This document shows, one piece after another, positions 55,653 to 64,000 of a stretch of DNA of 64,000 bases. Every line of letters starts with the position of its first letter. Positions within the stretch are counted from its first letter, which is position 1. Position numbers and translations under genes: made by a program. The stretch covers positions 186,001-250,000 of the forward strand of contig NZ_JAFMOX010000065.1 in the NCBI RefSeq assembly GCF_019049655.1, read 5' to 3'. The notes under the pieces were generated by a model, which had not been told where the DNA came from, ran no database searches, and saw nothing but the letters and a program-made list of their open reading frames with translations. This DNA comes from Rahnella rivi (GTDB taxonomy: Bacteria > Pseudomonadota > Gammaproteobacteria > Enterobacterales > Enterobacteriaceae).

Positions 55653-55991
55653 TTAAATGGCTTCTTCGTCCTGCTCGCCGGTACGGATACGCACGACGCG
55701 CGCCACGTCGAACACAAAGATTTTACCGTCGCCGATTTTACCGGTCTGCGCAGTGGTCATGATGGTTTCCACGCAGGTATCCACGATGTCATCCGCCACG
55801 ACAATTTCTATTTTTACTTTTGGCAGGAAATCGACCATGTATTCCGCACCACGGTACAGCTCGGTGTGACCTTTCTGACGGCCAAACCCTTTCACTTCGG
55901 TCACGGTCATCCCGGTAATCCCGACTTCTGCCAGCGCTTCACGGACGTCGTCGAGTTTGAATGGCTTGATAATCGCATCAATCTTTTTCAT
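55653..55991 (-). CDS. glnB: nitrogen regulatory protein P-II
   Basis: A 112-aa PII signal protein almost identical to E. coli GlnB. The uridylylation site is Y51 in YRGAEYMVDFLP within the T-loop; TGKIGDGKIFVFDV is the C-terminal signature. It controls NtrB and glutamine synthetase adenylylation. Located downstream of glrR, as in E. coli. Confidence 0.98.
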   Translation of the reverse strand: MKKIDAIIKPFKLDDVREALAEVGITGMTVTEVKGFGRQKGHTELYRGAEYMVDFLPKVKIEIVVADDIVDTCVETIMTTAQTGKIGDGKIFVFDVARVVRIRTGEQDEEAI

Positions 55992-56145
55992 GGCGGACCC
56001 TTATAATCATTCGTTTGCTCTCCGCCTTCCTGAGCGGCAGCATGGTTCACAGTCTGGCTTCGGGTGCGCGCGGCACGCGAAGGCGCTAAAGGTATCATAG
56101 TTCAGCGGCAGGAATGTACCTCAAGCCTCTGAAAGTAAATTCCCG

Positions 56146-57483
56146 TTACTCTTTAAAATCGGTGGCTTCCAGCTCGTGGCGGGACAGCAACTTATAAAAC
56201 TCGGTGCGGTTACGTCCGGCAATGCGTGCCGCCTGAGTGACGTTGCCTTTCGTGATTTGCAAAAGCTTACGCAGATAATTCAGTTCGAACTGGTTACGCG
56301 CATCCGCAAAGGTGGGCAGCGCGGTGTTCTCACCTTCCAGTGCCTGCCGGACCAGCGCTTCACTGATCACCGGCGCCGAGGTCAGCGCCACGCATTGTTC
56401 GATCACGTTGACCAGCTGACGCACATTGCCCGGCCAACTGGCCGCCATCAGGCCTTTGAGCGCATCGGTGGAAAAACTGCGCACAAAAGGTTTGTGCCGC
56501 AGTGCAGAAATGCGCAGCAAATGGTTGGCGAGCAGCGGGATATCCTCCGCCCTTTCACTCAGCGTCGGTAATTTCAGCCCCACAACGTTCAGCCGGTAGA
56601 ACAAGTCTTCGCGAAACTCGCCCTTCTCCATCGCTTTCGGCAAATCCCGGTGCGTGGCGGAAATGATCCGCACATCCACGTCAATATCGTGATTACTGCC
56701 GAGCGGACGCACTTTGCGTTCCTGCAACACGCGCAGCAATTTCACCTGCAATGACAACGGCATGTCGCCGATTTCATCGAGAAATAATGTCCCGCCGGTG
56801 GCAGCCTGGAATAACCCTTCACGGCTGCTGACCGCGCCGGTAAAGGCCCCTTTGGCATGACCAAACAGTTCTGATTCCAGCAACTGCTCCGGCAGCGCGC
56901 CACAGTTTATGGCAATAAAGGCTTTCTTAGCGCGCGGGCTGGCACCATGGATAGCCTGCGCCAGCACTTCTTTACCGGTGCCGCTCTGGCCGTTGATCAG
57001 CACACTGACGTCAGACTGCGCGACCATATTGGCCTGCTCGAGCAGACGCAGCATGATCGGGCTGCGCGTGACGATTGCCTCGCGCCAGCTTTCGTCAACC
57101 GACGGGCTGGACTGCGCCAGCGCTTCATCAATGGCTTTATACAACGCATCGCGGTCAACCGGTTTGGTCAGGAATCCAAAGACACCCTGCTGAGTGGCGG
57201 CGACCGCATCGGGGATCGAGCCGTGCGCGGTGAGAATGATCACCGGCATACCCGGCTGAAATTTTTGGATCTCGGCGAACAGCGCCATGCCGTCCATTTC
57301 ATCCATGCGTAAATCGCTCAGCACCAGATCAATACGTTCACGGTGCAGGACGCGCAGCGCCTCAGCTCCGCTTTCCGCGGTGGTGACACGAAAACCTTCG
57401 CTGGTCAGGCGCATCCCCAGCAGTTTTAACAGGCTGGGATCGTCATCAACCAGCAATAAACTGGCGGCTTTGCGTAGCGTCAT
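56146..57483 (-). CDS. glrR: sigma-54 dependent response regulator GlrR
   Basis: A 445-aa NtrC-family activator (E. coli 444 aa). Receiver domain with D57 in DLVLSDLRMDEMDG; AAA+ domain with the GAFTGA loop in HAKGAFTGAVSSREG and Walker B LFLDEIGD; Fis-type C-terminal helix-turn-helix GNVTQAARIAGRNRTEFYKLL. It should activate glmY from the TGTC-N10-GACA sites at 60177-60289. It overlaps qseG by 4 bp. Confidence 0.96.
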   Translation of the reverse strand: MTLRKAASLLLVDDDPSLLKLLGMRLTSEGFRVTTAESGAEALRVLHRERIDLVLSDLRMDEMDGMALFAEIQKFQPGMPVIILTAHGSIPDAVAATQQGVFGFLTKPVDRDALYKAIDEALAQSSPSVDESWREAIVTRSPIMLRLLEQANMVAQSDVSVLINGQSGTGKEVLAQAIHGASPRAKKAFIAINCGALPEQLLESELFGHAKGAFTGAVSSREGLFQAATGGTLFLDEIGDMPLSLQVKLLRVLQERKVRPLGSNHDIDVDVRIISATHRDLPKAMEKGEFREDLFYRLNVVGLKLPTLSERAEDIPLLANHLLRISALRHKPFVRSFSTDALKGLMAASWPGNVRQLVNVIEQCVALTSAPVISEALVRQALEGENTALPTFADARNQFELNYLRKLLQITKGNVTQAARIAGRNRTEFYKLLSRHELEATDFKE

Positions 57484-58262
57484 TTTGCGTTCAGCCCTTT
57501 TGGCGGCGTGTAGGTTTCAGCCGGTTTGACAGAGGAGTCAGCGTTAGATTTTGCCGGTGTGGCAGGATCGTTATCCGGTAAATCACCCTGAATTTGTTTG
57601 CGCGAGGAGAGCTGACGTTCGATATCGGTCAGGTTCTCCAGTTTACGGCGCGTATCCGCCAGGCTGTCTTCCAGCACCTGCTGCTGAGCGGTCATCGCCT
57701 GAAGTTTTTCCTGGCCGACCGCCTGCTGGCGAAGATTGCGGGCTTTTTCATCCCCCAGCGTCACCTGCAGATTCTGGCGCTCACGCCACAACTGCACCAG
57801 CGGACGGATCGAGCCAGGCATCTGCCCGCGATACTGGCTGACTTTATTTAATAACGCGCGGCGCTGGGTTTGATCCGGATCGGCACCGGATAACAGAATG
57901 CTTTGTTTGAAGACCTGATCCCAGCGGGTGGCGGGGATCTGCTGCGCCTGAAAACGCGCCTGCGCATCATTCATGCGATCGGCACAATCCATCGCACGCA
58001 GCCAGTAAAGGGAATTGGTCAGCGCATCATCATCGTCCAGCGCCCACAGGGTTTCACAGGGCGCAATACGAAAATCGGTGACTTTACTCTCCGGAACGAT
58101 CTGATCGGAGACTTGCTGATAATAGCGGTTATCGGTGGTATGCGGCACACAGCCCATCAGCACCAGCGGCGCGCCGAGTAAAAATATCCGGCGGCTCAGC
58201 ACGCTGCGCACGCGCGCAGCGGCACATTTCAACAGTGAGGTTAATGCGCTCATAGGGCGCAC
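57480..58262 (-). CDS. qseG: lipoprotein QseG
   Basis: A 260-aa outer-membrane lipoprotein with basic N-terminus, signal helix and lipobox LMGC near residue 38, followed by a helical region rich in Gln, Arg and Glu with coiled-coil character (about 150-225). In E. coli QseG interacts with the sensor kinase encoded beside it. ATG at 58253 is an alternative start. Overlaps glrR at its 3' end. Confidence 0.92.
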   Translation of the reverse strand: MRPMSALTSLLKCAAARVRSVLSRRIFLLGAPLVLMGCVPHTTDNRYYQQVSDQIVPESKVTDFRIAPCETLWALDDDDALTNSLYWLRAMDCADRMNDAQARFQAQQIPATRWDQVFKQSILLSGADPDQTQRRALLNKVSQYRGQMPGSIRPLVQLWRERQNLQVTLGDEKARNLRQQAVGQEKLQAMTAQQQVLEDSLADTRRKLENLTDIERQLSSRKQIQGDLPDNDPATPAKSNADSSVKPAETYTPPKGLNAK

Positions 58263-58284
58263 CAGCCAGCAAATATCATCATTA

Positions 58285-59721
58285 TTAATTCTTCTCAGCC
58301 GTCAGGGGCAATTCGATACGGAAACAGACGTCCGCATCCTCAACGGCAACCAGTTGCAGCTCTCCATGCATGCGGCGAATACAGTCCTGAGCAATGCTTA
58401 ATCCCAGACCGCTGCCTTTTACAGCCCCTTTTCTCTGCTGGCTACCCTGATAAAAAGGTTCAAAAATCATCGCACGTTCGGCATCGGGGATCGGCGCGCC
58501 GGAGTTCGCCACTTCGATAATCACCCGCCCTTCTCCCGGCCTGCTGCGGACCCAAATAGTACCGGATTCAGCCCCGTAGTGCACCGCATTGGAGTAGAGA
58601 TTATCCAGCACGCGACGCAGCAACGTCGGCTCAGCCAGACACTGTGGCGCATCGATGTGGACTTCGCTGCGAATTTTCTTCGCACGCGCAGGAAGAGAGT
58701 TTGCCGCGACCACGTCGGCCACCAGCGCATTAAGATCAACCGCCACGCTGAGCGTCGGTGCATCGGCCAGTTTACGGTTGTAATCGAGCAGTTGTTCGAT
58801 CAACGTCTGCAAATGGCGGCTGCTGTTATTGAGGATCGCCACCACTTCTTTTTGATCCGGCGTTAAAGGCCCGGCGACTTCATCGGCCAGCAGTTCGGTG
58901 CCTTCGCGCATACTGGCGAGCGGCGTTTTCAGCTCATGAGAAATGTGGCGGAGGAATTCATGACGCTGCGACTCCAGCCAGGCCAGACGCTCGCTCAGCC
59001 AGACGATCCGTTGTACCAGTGACCGGATTTCCCGCGGGCCTTTGAAGCGTGTGACATCCCCCAGATTTCGCCCCTCACCCAGCCGGTTGATCATGCGCTC
59101 AACGCCCTTAACCGGTCCGATGATCATGCGGGTAAACAGCAGCACCAGTGCACCGCTAAGCAGGAACAGAACCAGCGCCTGCCAGCCGAAAAACTGGCCA
59201 CGTTCGGCGATAGCCCGCTGCAACTGCTGGCCGCGTGAAAAGACCACTTCACGGGTGGCCTGAACCATTTCGGCATTCGTGCGGGAGAAGTTTTCCAGGC
59301 GTGCAGAAGAGTCGGCATCCGGGGCGTTATTGTGGCAGGTCAGCGTAGTGAGCTGGGTCAGTAAAGTACGCAGCGTCTGGTAATAACGTAAATCCGGCAG
59401 CACCGAAGCATGGGCATCCAGCATCTGGGAATATTGTTTATGTTGATTCTGATAAAGGCGGGAAAGAGTGGGATCGTCGAGGACGCAATACTGGCGGTAA
59501 CTGCGCTCCATCTCCAGCGCGATGCTGGACATCGCTTCGCTGCGGCGGGCGTCGCTCAGCGTGGTGCGGTTAATGCGGGCCGCCTGACGGCTGAGCTGAT
59601 CGAGGCTGTCATAGGCCTGATAGGCCAGCACCAGTAAAGGCAGCAGCACCAGCAGGAAAGCCATCAATACCAGCTGACGTAACGAGCCGGGGAATAAACG
59701 TCCTCTTTTCAACGCATTCAT
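58285..59721 (-). CDS. glrK: sensor histidine kinase GlrK (QseE)
   Basis: A 478-aa inner-membrane kinase (E. coli 475 aa). One N-terminal helix (LVLMAFLLVLLPLLVLAY), a periplasmic sensor region, a second helix (LVLFLLSGALVLLFTRMIIGPV), HAMP, the H-box FLRHISHELKTPLASMREG, N-box DNLYSNAVHYG and G-box GSGLGLSIAQDC. The start at 59721 fits the family; open sequence upstream covers the glmY 3' end and is not coding. Confidence 0.95.
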   Translation of the reverse strand: MNALKRGRLFPGSLRQLVLMAFLLVLLPLLVLAYQAYDSLDQLSRQAARINRTTLSDARRSEAMSSIALEMERSYRQYCVLDDPTLSRLYQNQHKQYSQMLDAHASVLPDLRYYQTLRTLLTQLTTLTCHNNAPDADSSARLENFSRTNAEMVQATREVVFSRGQQLQRAIAERGQFFGWQALVLFLLSGALVLLFTRMIIGPVKGVERMINRLGEGRNLGDVTRFKGPREIRSLVQRIVWLSERLAWLESQRHEFLRHISHELKTPLASMREGTELLADEVAGPLTPDQKEVVAILNNSSRHLQTLIEQLLDYNRKLADAPTLSVAVDLNALVADVVAANSLPARAKKIRSEVHIDAPQCLAEPTLLRRVLDNLYSNAVHYGAESGTIWVRSRPGEGRVIIEVANSGAPIPDAERAMIFEPFYQGSQQRKGAVKGSGLGLSIAQDCIRRMHGELQLVAVEDADVCFRIELPLTAEKN

Positions 59722-59841
59722 CTCATTTTCAACAGATGACGCCATGCTAGCTGACAACGGTTTGAACAGCCAGTGCGACAGCAAAGCAACAGGGGGTTTA
59801 GCGCGAAAGGGGTGAAACAGGAAGTTTTCAGAGGGAGGTAT

Positions 59842-60042
59842 TGCTGAACGCCTTTTGCAGGCGTTCAGCAAACCGGAAGAGGTGGTGCCTCACTCAACGT
59901 GTCGTTCGATGCTTGATAACGTGCTTGCGCAACGATTATCGGTCTGGTGAACGATAGGCACCGTTTCTTTGGCGTCATTCGGGCATTATGAGCATATCAA
60001 CGCTTTCGCGTGAGCCAATCATAATCAGGTGAATGAGCAACT
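59842..60042 (-). ncRNA. glmY: probable GlmY small RNA
   Basis: The predicted 5' end AGTTGCTCATTCACC resembles the recalled start of E. coli GlmY (AGTGGCTCATTCACC), lies 12 nt after a sigma-54 -12 element, and is in the same place upstream of glrK and on the same strand. GlmY protects GlmZ from RapZ and so raises GlmS. A perfect 11-bp hairpin (59842-59852 with 59860-59870) could mark the 3' end at about 200 nt, but no U-tract follows, so that end is uncertain. Confidence 0.75.
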
Positions 60043-60054
60043 GACAGGATACTA

Positions 60055-60070
60055 GCACAATGCATGCCAA
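60055..60070 (-). promoter_or_regulatory. sigma-54 promoter of glmY
   Basis: TTGGCATGCATTGTGC on the minus strand has GG and GC elements separated by 10 nt, matching TGGCACG-N4-TTGC with two changes. It predicts a start at about 60042. Confidence 0.75.
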
Positions 60071-60176
60071 CATTAAAATAACATTTTTATAGCATTGAAT
60101 AGGCTACGTTTTATTTTTTCAGCACGTGATTTACGCGGGGCAAAGCCCGAATAAGCCGTTGAAAAAACAGTCACAG

Positions 60177-60289
60177 TGTCGCCATTGCCCAACAAAAACC
60201 TGCCTGATAATTAAATCACTTTAAAAACAGCAGTATAAATGTCGTTAAATGACGACAGGCCTTTACCGGTTTGTCGTCATTTTATGACA
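60177..60289. promoter_or_regulatory. three GlrR-type activator sites
   Basis: TGTC-N10-GACA occurs exactly at 60240-60257 and 60272-60289; 60177-60194 is TGTC-N10-AACA with one change. This is the reported GlrR motif at E. coli glmY. The sites lie about 120-230 bp upstream of the sigma-54 promoter, in line with enhancer-type activation. Confidence 0.8.
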
Positions 60290-60297
60290 CAGACGCA

Positions 60298-60942
60298 TTA
60301 ATGATTGAAAGCAGCCCGCTTGTTCAGTTGTTTATGGCTGTACATCGCCTGATCGGAGTCCGCCAGCAGGCTGTGAACGGAGTCATGTTTATGCGGGTTA
60401 TATTCGATCTGCCCGACGCTGAATTTAATGTTGTATCCGCGCTGTTCCTGAAGATTCCATCCGACCACGGCTTCGTGCAGTCGATGCATGATTTCAGTGG
60501 CTTCGAGATGGCTGACGTTGGTGAGCAGCGCGACAAACTCATCCCCGCCGAGCCGCCCCACCACGTCCGTTTCGCGCAATAATCCGCTGAGAATGCCGGC
60601 GAAAACGGTCAGCGCGCGGTCACCTTCGGCGTGCCCGAATTTATCGTTAATCTCTTTAAAATCATTCAAATCGAAGAAGAGCATCGTGGCGGGTAATCCC
60701 AGACGCTGACAGGCATTCAGCGTTTGCTGCGCCTGCGCTTCGAAGCCGCGACGATTAGCCACCAGCGTCAGTTCATCCATGGTCGCCATCTGCAGCGCCC
60801 CGATTTCCTGCTCGGCCATTCTGGCTAAATCGCGCAGCAACTGACGCTCATCGGCGTCCATATCGCGCGGCTTGACGTCAATCAGGCACAAGGTGCCGAG
60901 TGAACTGCCGTTGGGTACCACCAGCGGGCAACCGGCAGACTA
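60298..60942 (-). pseudogene. 5'-truncated GAF-GGDEF diguanylate cyclase
   Basis: The reading frame keeps the end of a GAF domain (SAGCPLVVPNGSSLGTLCLID) and a complete GGDEF domain with FFDLNDFKEINDKFGH and LGGDEFVALL. An in-frame TAG at 60940-60942 interrupts the GAF part, and no GAF start is found before the PBP2 gene. An ORF from GTG 60921 could still yield a 207-aa protein. The catalytic GGDEF motif is intact, so residual cyclic-di-GMP synthesis is possible but unlikely to be normally regulated. Confidence 0.75.
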
Positions 60943-61004
60943 AGAGAAGTCCGTAAAGTCAGTCTTGCGGGCAAATGGGGTGAAAAATAACACGCAATAT
61001 CCGA

Positions 61005-62951
61005 TTAATGCTCACTAAAACCGAGCGAATTTGGGACCGGCACCGGCTGTTCGCAGTCTATCGGATTATCGGCTTTCGCCGGATCGCACTGGGTGGCCTG
61101 CTGCGGAATAAAGATATGATCCAGAATCGCACGCGCCGTCGGCCCGGCAATCACGCCATCGCCGCCGCCGTTTTCAAGGATCAGCGCCATCACCACGGAC
61201 GGATGTTTGTACGGAGCAAAAGCGGTGTAGAAGATATGATCACGCAACCGTACCGGCGTCATTTTGGCGTTATAGGTCTGGTTCTCACGCAGGCTGAACA
61301 CCTGAGATGTCCCGGATTTCGCCGCTATCTGATAAGGCGCGGTATGGAAAAGTTTGTAGCCGGTGCCGTTTGGCAGATTCGCCATGCCGAACATACCGTT
61401 TTTGACGATCCCCCAGATCGGAGATTTCGGATCGGCAATTTGCTGCGTCGGCGGCATCTTATACGGCGTAATCACTTTGCCACTTTTTGACGAATACAGC
61501 AGATGCGGCGTCTCCAGCTTACCGTTATTCACCAGCGCACTTAATGCACGCACCATCTGAATAGGCGTCGCCACCCAGTAGCCCTGCCCGATGCCCACAG
61601 AAACCGTATCGCCCTGATACCAGCCCTTCTTGTGCACCTTCAATTTCCATTCACGGCTTGGCAGCACGCCGTTGTACTGCTCATCCAGATCTATGCCGGT
61701 GGATTTACCGTAACCGAATTTACTCAGCCAGGTATGAATACGGTCGATCCCCATTTCAAACGCCACCTGATAGAAGAAGGTATCCGCTGATTCCTCGATA
61801 GCTTTGGTGACGTTGAGCATCCCGTGGCCGGTTTTCAGCCAGTCACGGTAATGGCGCTGGGTACCCGGCAGCGTCCAGGTCGGCGCACCGAAGAAGGTGG
61901 TCTGCGGGGTGATCACGCCTTCAAACAGCGCCGAGGTCGCCATGAAAGGTTTTACCGTCGAGGCCGGTGGATAAAGCCCCTGGGTCACGCGGTTAATCAG
62001 CGGCAGATCGGGGTTTTTCAGCAGTGCACTGTATTGTTTGCTGGAGATGCCGTTCACGAACGGATTCGGATCGTAACTCGGGCTGGATACCATCGCCTTA
62101 ATCCCGCCGTCACGCGGATCCATTACCACCACCGCCGCCCGCTGGCCTTTCAGCACTTTCTCGATGTATTGCTGCAAGTCGAGATCTAACGTCAGGTAGA
62201 TATTTTGCCCGGCCTGTGGCGGCACTTCTTTCAGCAAACGCACCACATGCCCGTGGTTATCCACTTCCACTTCCTGATAACCGGTACGGCCATGCAAAAT
62301 ATTTTCATAATACTTTTCAACGCCCTGCTTACCAATATCATGATCTGCGGCGTAGTTTTCTGACAAGCCTTCGGCGTCGAGGCGTTTTTCATCTTTATCA
62401 TTAATTTTCGACACATACCCGACCACGTGTGCCAGTTCGGCGCCATACGGATAGCGGCGCTGCTGATAGGTGCTGATCGAGACGCCGGGAAATTTGAACT
62501 GGTTGACGGAGAAGCGGGCGACTTCGATATCGGTCAGCGCCAGTTTTAGCGGGATTTGTGCAAAGCGACGCCCGTGGATCATCGCATCATGAAAGCTGTC
62601 GAGATCGTCCTGCGTCAGATCGACAATCGGCTTAAGCGCGTTCAGCGTGGCCTGTAAATCCGGGACTTTTCCGGGGATCATCTGCAACTGATATAACGTG
62701 ATATTTTGCGCCAGGATGACGCCATTGCGATCCATGATAAGCCCGCGGCTTGGCGCGATCGGCAACATTTTAATGTCATTCTGATTCGATCGGGTCTGGT
62801 AAAAATCGTGCATCCCCACCTGTAAATGATACAGATTCAGCACCAGAACGGCGGACAACAGAAACACGACCATAAAAGCAATCACGGCGCGGCGGACGAA
62901 AAGGACGGACTCGGCGGTGTGGTCGCGAATTTCGTCGTTAAGTAAGGCCAT
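61005..62951 (-). CDS. PBP2 (MrdA) paralogue, transpeptidase
   Basis: A 648-aa class B penicillin-binding protein of the MrdA type, anchored by one N-terminal helix (AVIAFMVVFLLSAVLVLNLY). The dimerisation domain has SRGLIMDRNGVILAQN; the transpeptidase has the active serine in PPASTVKPF near residue 328, SAD in EESADTFFYQ and AAKSGTSQVF. There is no rodA or rlmH next to it, so it is probably an extra copy like Salmonella PBP2-SAL rather than the housekeeping mrdA. Confidence 0.92.
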   Translation of the reverse strand: MALLNDEIRDHTAESVLFVRRAVIAFMVVFLLSAVLVLNLYHLQVGMHDFYQTRSNQNDIKMLPIAPSRGLIMDRNGVILAQNITLYQLQMIPGKVPDLQATLNALKPIVDLTQDDLDSFHDAMIHGRRFAQIPLKLALTDIEVARFSVNQFKFPGVSISTYQQRRYPYGAELAHVVGYVSKINDKDEKRLDAEGLSENYAADHDIGKQGVEKYYENILHGRTGYQEVEVDNHGHVVRLLKEVPPQAGQNIYLTLDLDLQQYIEKVLKGQRAAVVVMDPRDGGIKAMVSSPSYDPNPFVNGISSKQYSALLKNPDLPLINRVTQGLYPPASTVKPFMATSALFEGVITPQTTFFGAPTWTLPGTQRHYRDWLKTGHGMLNVTKAIEESADTFFYQVAFEMGIDRIHTWLSKFGYGKSTGIDLDEQYNGVLPSREWKLKVHKKGWYQGDTVSVGIGQGYWVATPIQMVRALSALVNNGKLETPHLLYSSKSGKVITPYKMPPTQQIADPKSPIWGIVKNGMFGMANLPNGTGYKLFHTAPYQIAAKSGTSQVFSLRENQTYNAKMTPVRLRDHIFYTAFAPYKHPSVVMALILENGGGDGVIAGPTARAILDHIFIPQQATQCDPAKADNPIDCEQPVPVPNSLGFSEH

Positions 62952-63176
62952 AAGCGGGCAAATACCTTTATTGTCTGCTTCTTAAAGCGGGCGAAATGAA
63001 AAAGAGTGGGGTCTGGAAAAGTGCGCAAGGATAGCCCGTAGAGAAACAGGCGACTATAAGAAGTGTGCTAATGAAGTAGCAGGAGTGTTTCTATTTATTA
63101 ACGAAAAGGATATTGCACGATGATGGCCTGACGACTTCGAGTTAACACAAGGCAAGGGCTCGAAACAGGCCATCCG

Positions 63177-63542
63177 TCAGCGGGCGGTGTTAAGCTTACA
63201 ATCGCCGTAAACGTAACCCTCGGTTTGTGTCGCCACCACAAAGCTGTCTTTTGTGTGGATATACATCAGGTTATCCTGAGCGCCCGCTTTCATCGGCTGA
63301 TTATCCTTACCGATAATATCGGTCAGTTCCGGGCTGGTGATAAGCTTGCTGCCGTCCGGCGAAAAACTGAACGTATTGCCCGCATCATAAACTGCTGCAT
63401 TTTTATTGACGACTTCCGACACATCGCTGCCATCTTCTGCCTGGGTATGATGCGTTAAAACACATTGATACTGCGTAACAGCCGATGCAGAAAATGACGC
63501 CAGCGCCAACATCACCGCTACACAACCTCCTAACCTGACCAT
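63177..63542 (-). CDS. small exported protein of unknown function
   Basis: A 121-aa protein with a signal peptide (MVRLGGCVAVMLALASFSASA, likely cleaved after the last Ala) and a short soluble domain with two cysteines (YQCVLTHHTQ and YGDCKL near the ends) that could form a disulfide. AGGG lies before ATG 63542. I do not recognise the family. Confidence 0.7.
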   Translation of the reverse strand: MVRLGGCVAVMLALASFSASAVTQYQCVLTHHTQAEDGSDVSEVVNKNAAVYDAGNTFSFSPDGSKLITSPELTDIIGKDNQPMKAGAQDNLMYIHTKDSFVVATQTEGYVYGDCKLNTAR

Positions 63543-63767
63543 CAGAAAAATCCCTAAAATGAGTAAGAGCGCCATGCTATCACTTGCCCGCCCGGTGGGA
63601 AGGGCTTGCCAAAAATACTCACAAGTTGAATGTATTAAGCCAAATTACTTCTTAAAAATAATGTCTGGAATGACGGCCCGTCCGATCACTCGTTTTTTAT
63701 ACAGTCATTGAGAAAAATCCTGCTTATAATCCGCAGATTGCACTTATGCCGTTAAGAAAGGATTGAG

Positions 63768-64000
63768 ATGAAATCTTTCAAAGTACCCGGTGCGGACTTT
63801 TATCTGCGTTTCCACGAATTGTCAGGGCTGGGCGTGCCGCTGGTGTTTTTACACGGTCTGGGATGTGCGGCTTCCTGCGACTTTCCCCGCGTGGCGACCG
63901 ATGCCTCACTGCGACCACGTCGCTCCCTCCTGCTTGATTTTGCCGGTTCAGGTTACAGCGATAAACCTGATGATTTCAGTTACAGCCTGCAATCCCACGC
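63768..64000 (+). CDS. alpha/beta hydrolase, partial (cut by window end)
   Basis: The first 77 codons of an alpha/beta-fold hydrolase. The oxyanion-hole segment VFLHGLGCAASCDFP and LLLDFAGSGYSDKPDDFSY are typical of esterase or haloalkane-dehalogenase-like members. AAAGGATTG precedes the ATG at 63768. The nucleophile elbow would lie beyond the window. Confidence 0.82.
   Translation, partial: MKSFKVPGADFYLRFHELSGLGVPLVFLHGLGCAASCDFPRVATDASLRPRRSLLLDFAGSGYSDKPDDFSYSLQSH

Noticed and set aside
59722..59871. 50-codon N-terminal extension of glrK
   Set aside because: It overlaps the hairpin and probable GlmY 3' region, and the E. coli family start aligns with 59721.
1..64000. prophage, integron, CRISPR, tRNA or insertion-sequence signatures
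   Set aside because: No integrase, transposase, repeat array or tRNA fold was seen on either strand by eye.

Overview
The window looks like a chromosomal segment of a member of the Enterobacterales, most likely Yersiniaceae close to Rahnella, Ewingella or Serratia. The backbone keeps the order known from E. coli: guaBA, xseA, yfgJ, der, bamB, yfgM, hisS, ispG, rodZ, pilW, rlmN, ndk, sseB, pepB, iscS, iscR, trmJ, suhB, csiE, hcaT, glyA, hmp, glnB, glrR, qseG, glrK. A protealysin/emfourin gene pair, best known from Serratia, points the same way. The genus is inference.

Layout. 1-9.2 kb is sugar-acid and arabinoside catabolism: rspAB with an ACS-type transporter, a beta-L-arabinofuranosidase with a GPH symporter and an AraC regulator, then rspR. 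9.2-11.2 kb holds three unrecognised genes and a 22-bp perfect palindrome. 11.2-12.9 kb is a TPP-riboswitch thiMD operon. 13.0-17.4 kb is btsS-btsR followed by a CstA/BtsT-family transporter, with a near-consensus BtsR direct repeat in front of the transporter. 17.4-19.5 kb has a GNAT enzyme, a DUF3313 lipoprotein and a HicAB toxin-antitoxin pair. 19.7-24.4 kb is guaBA and divergent xseA. 24.4-30.9 kb is an inserted block: GH31 glycosidase, MFS transporter, LacI regulator, protealysin and emfourin. 30.9-42 kb is the der-bamB-hisS-ispG-rodZ-rlmN-ndk housekeeping cluster, with an AEC transporter inserted beside yfgJ.

The most striking observation is at 43-46.5 kb. The isc locus contains only iscR and iscS. 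iscU, iscA, hscB, hscA, fdx and iscX are all missing between iscS and pepB, and IscS lacks the C-terminal tail that lies near the IscU-binding surface. A strong hairpin separates iscR from iscS, while IscR keeps its cluster ligands and two probable type-1 boxes in its promoter.

46.6-59.7 kb returns to backbone genes, interrupted by a DUF1007/NicO metal transporter pair with a Zur-like palindrome. The glyA/hmp region carries PurR and NsrR boxes. Upstream of glrK lies a probable GlmY small RNA with a sigma-54 promoter and three GlrR-type TGTC-N10-GACA sites. The window ends with a 5'-truncated diguanylate cyclase gene, an orphan PBP2 paralogue, a small exported protein and the start of an alpha/beta hydrolase. 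No tRNA, rRNA, CRISPR array, insertion sequence or prophage was seen.
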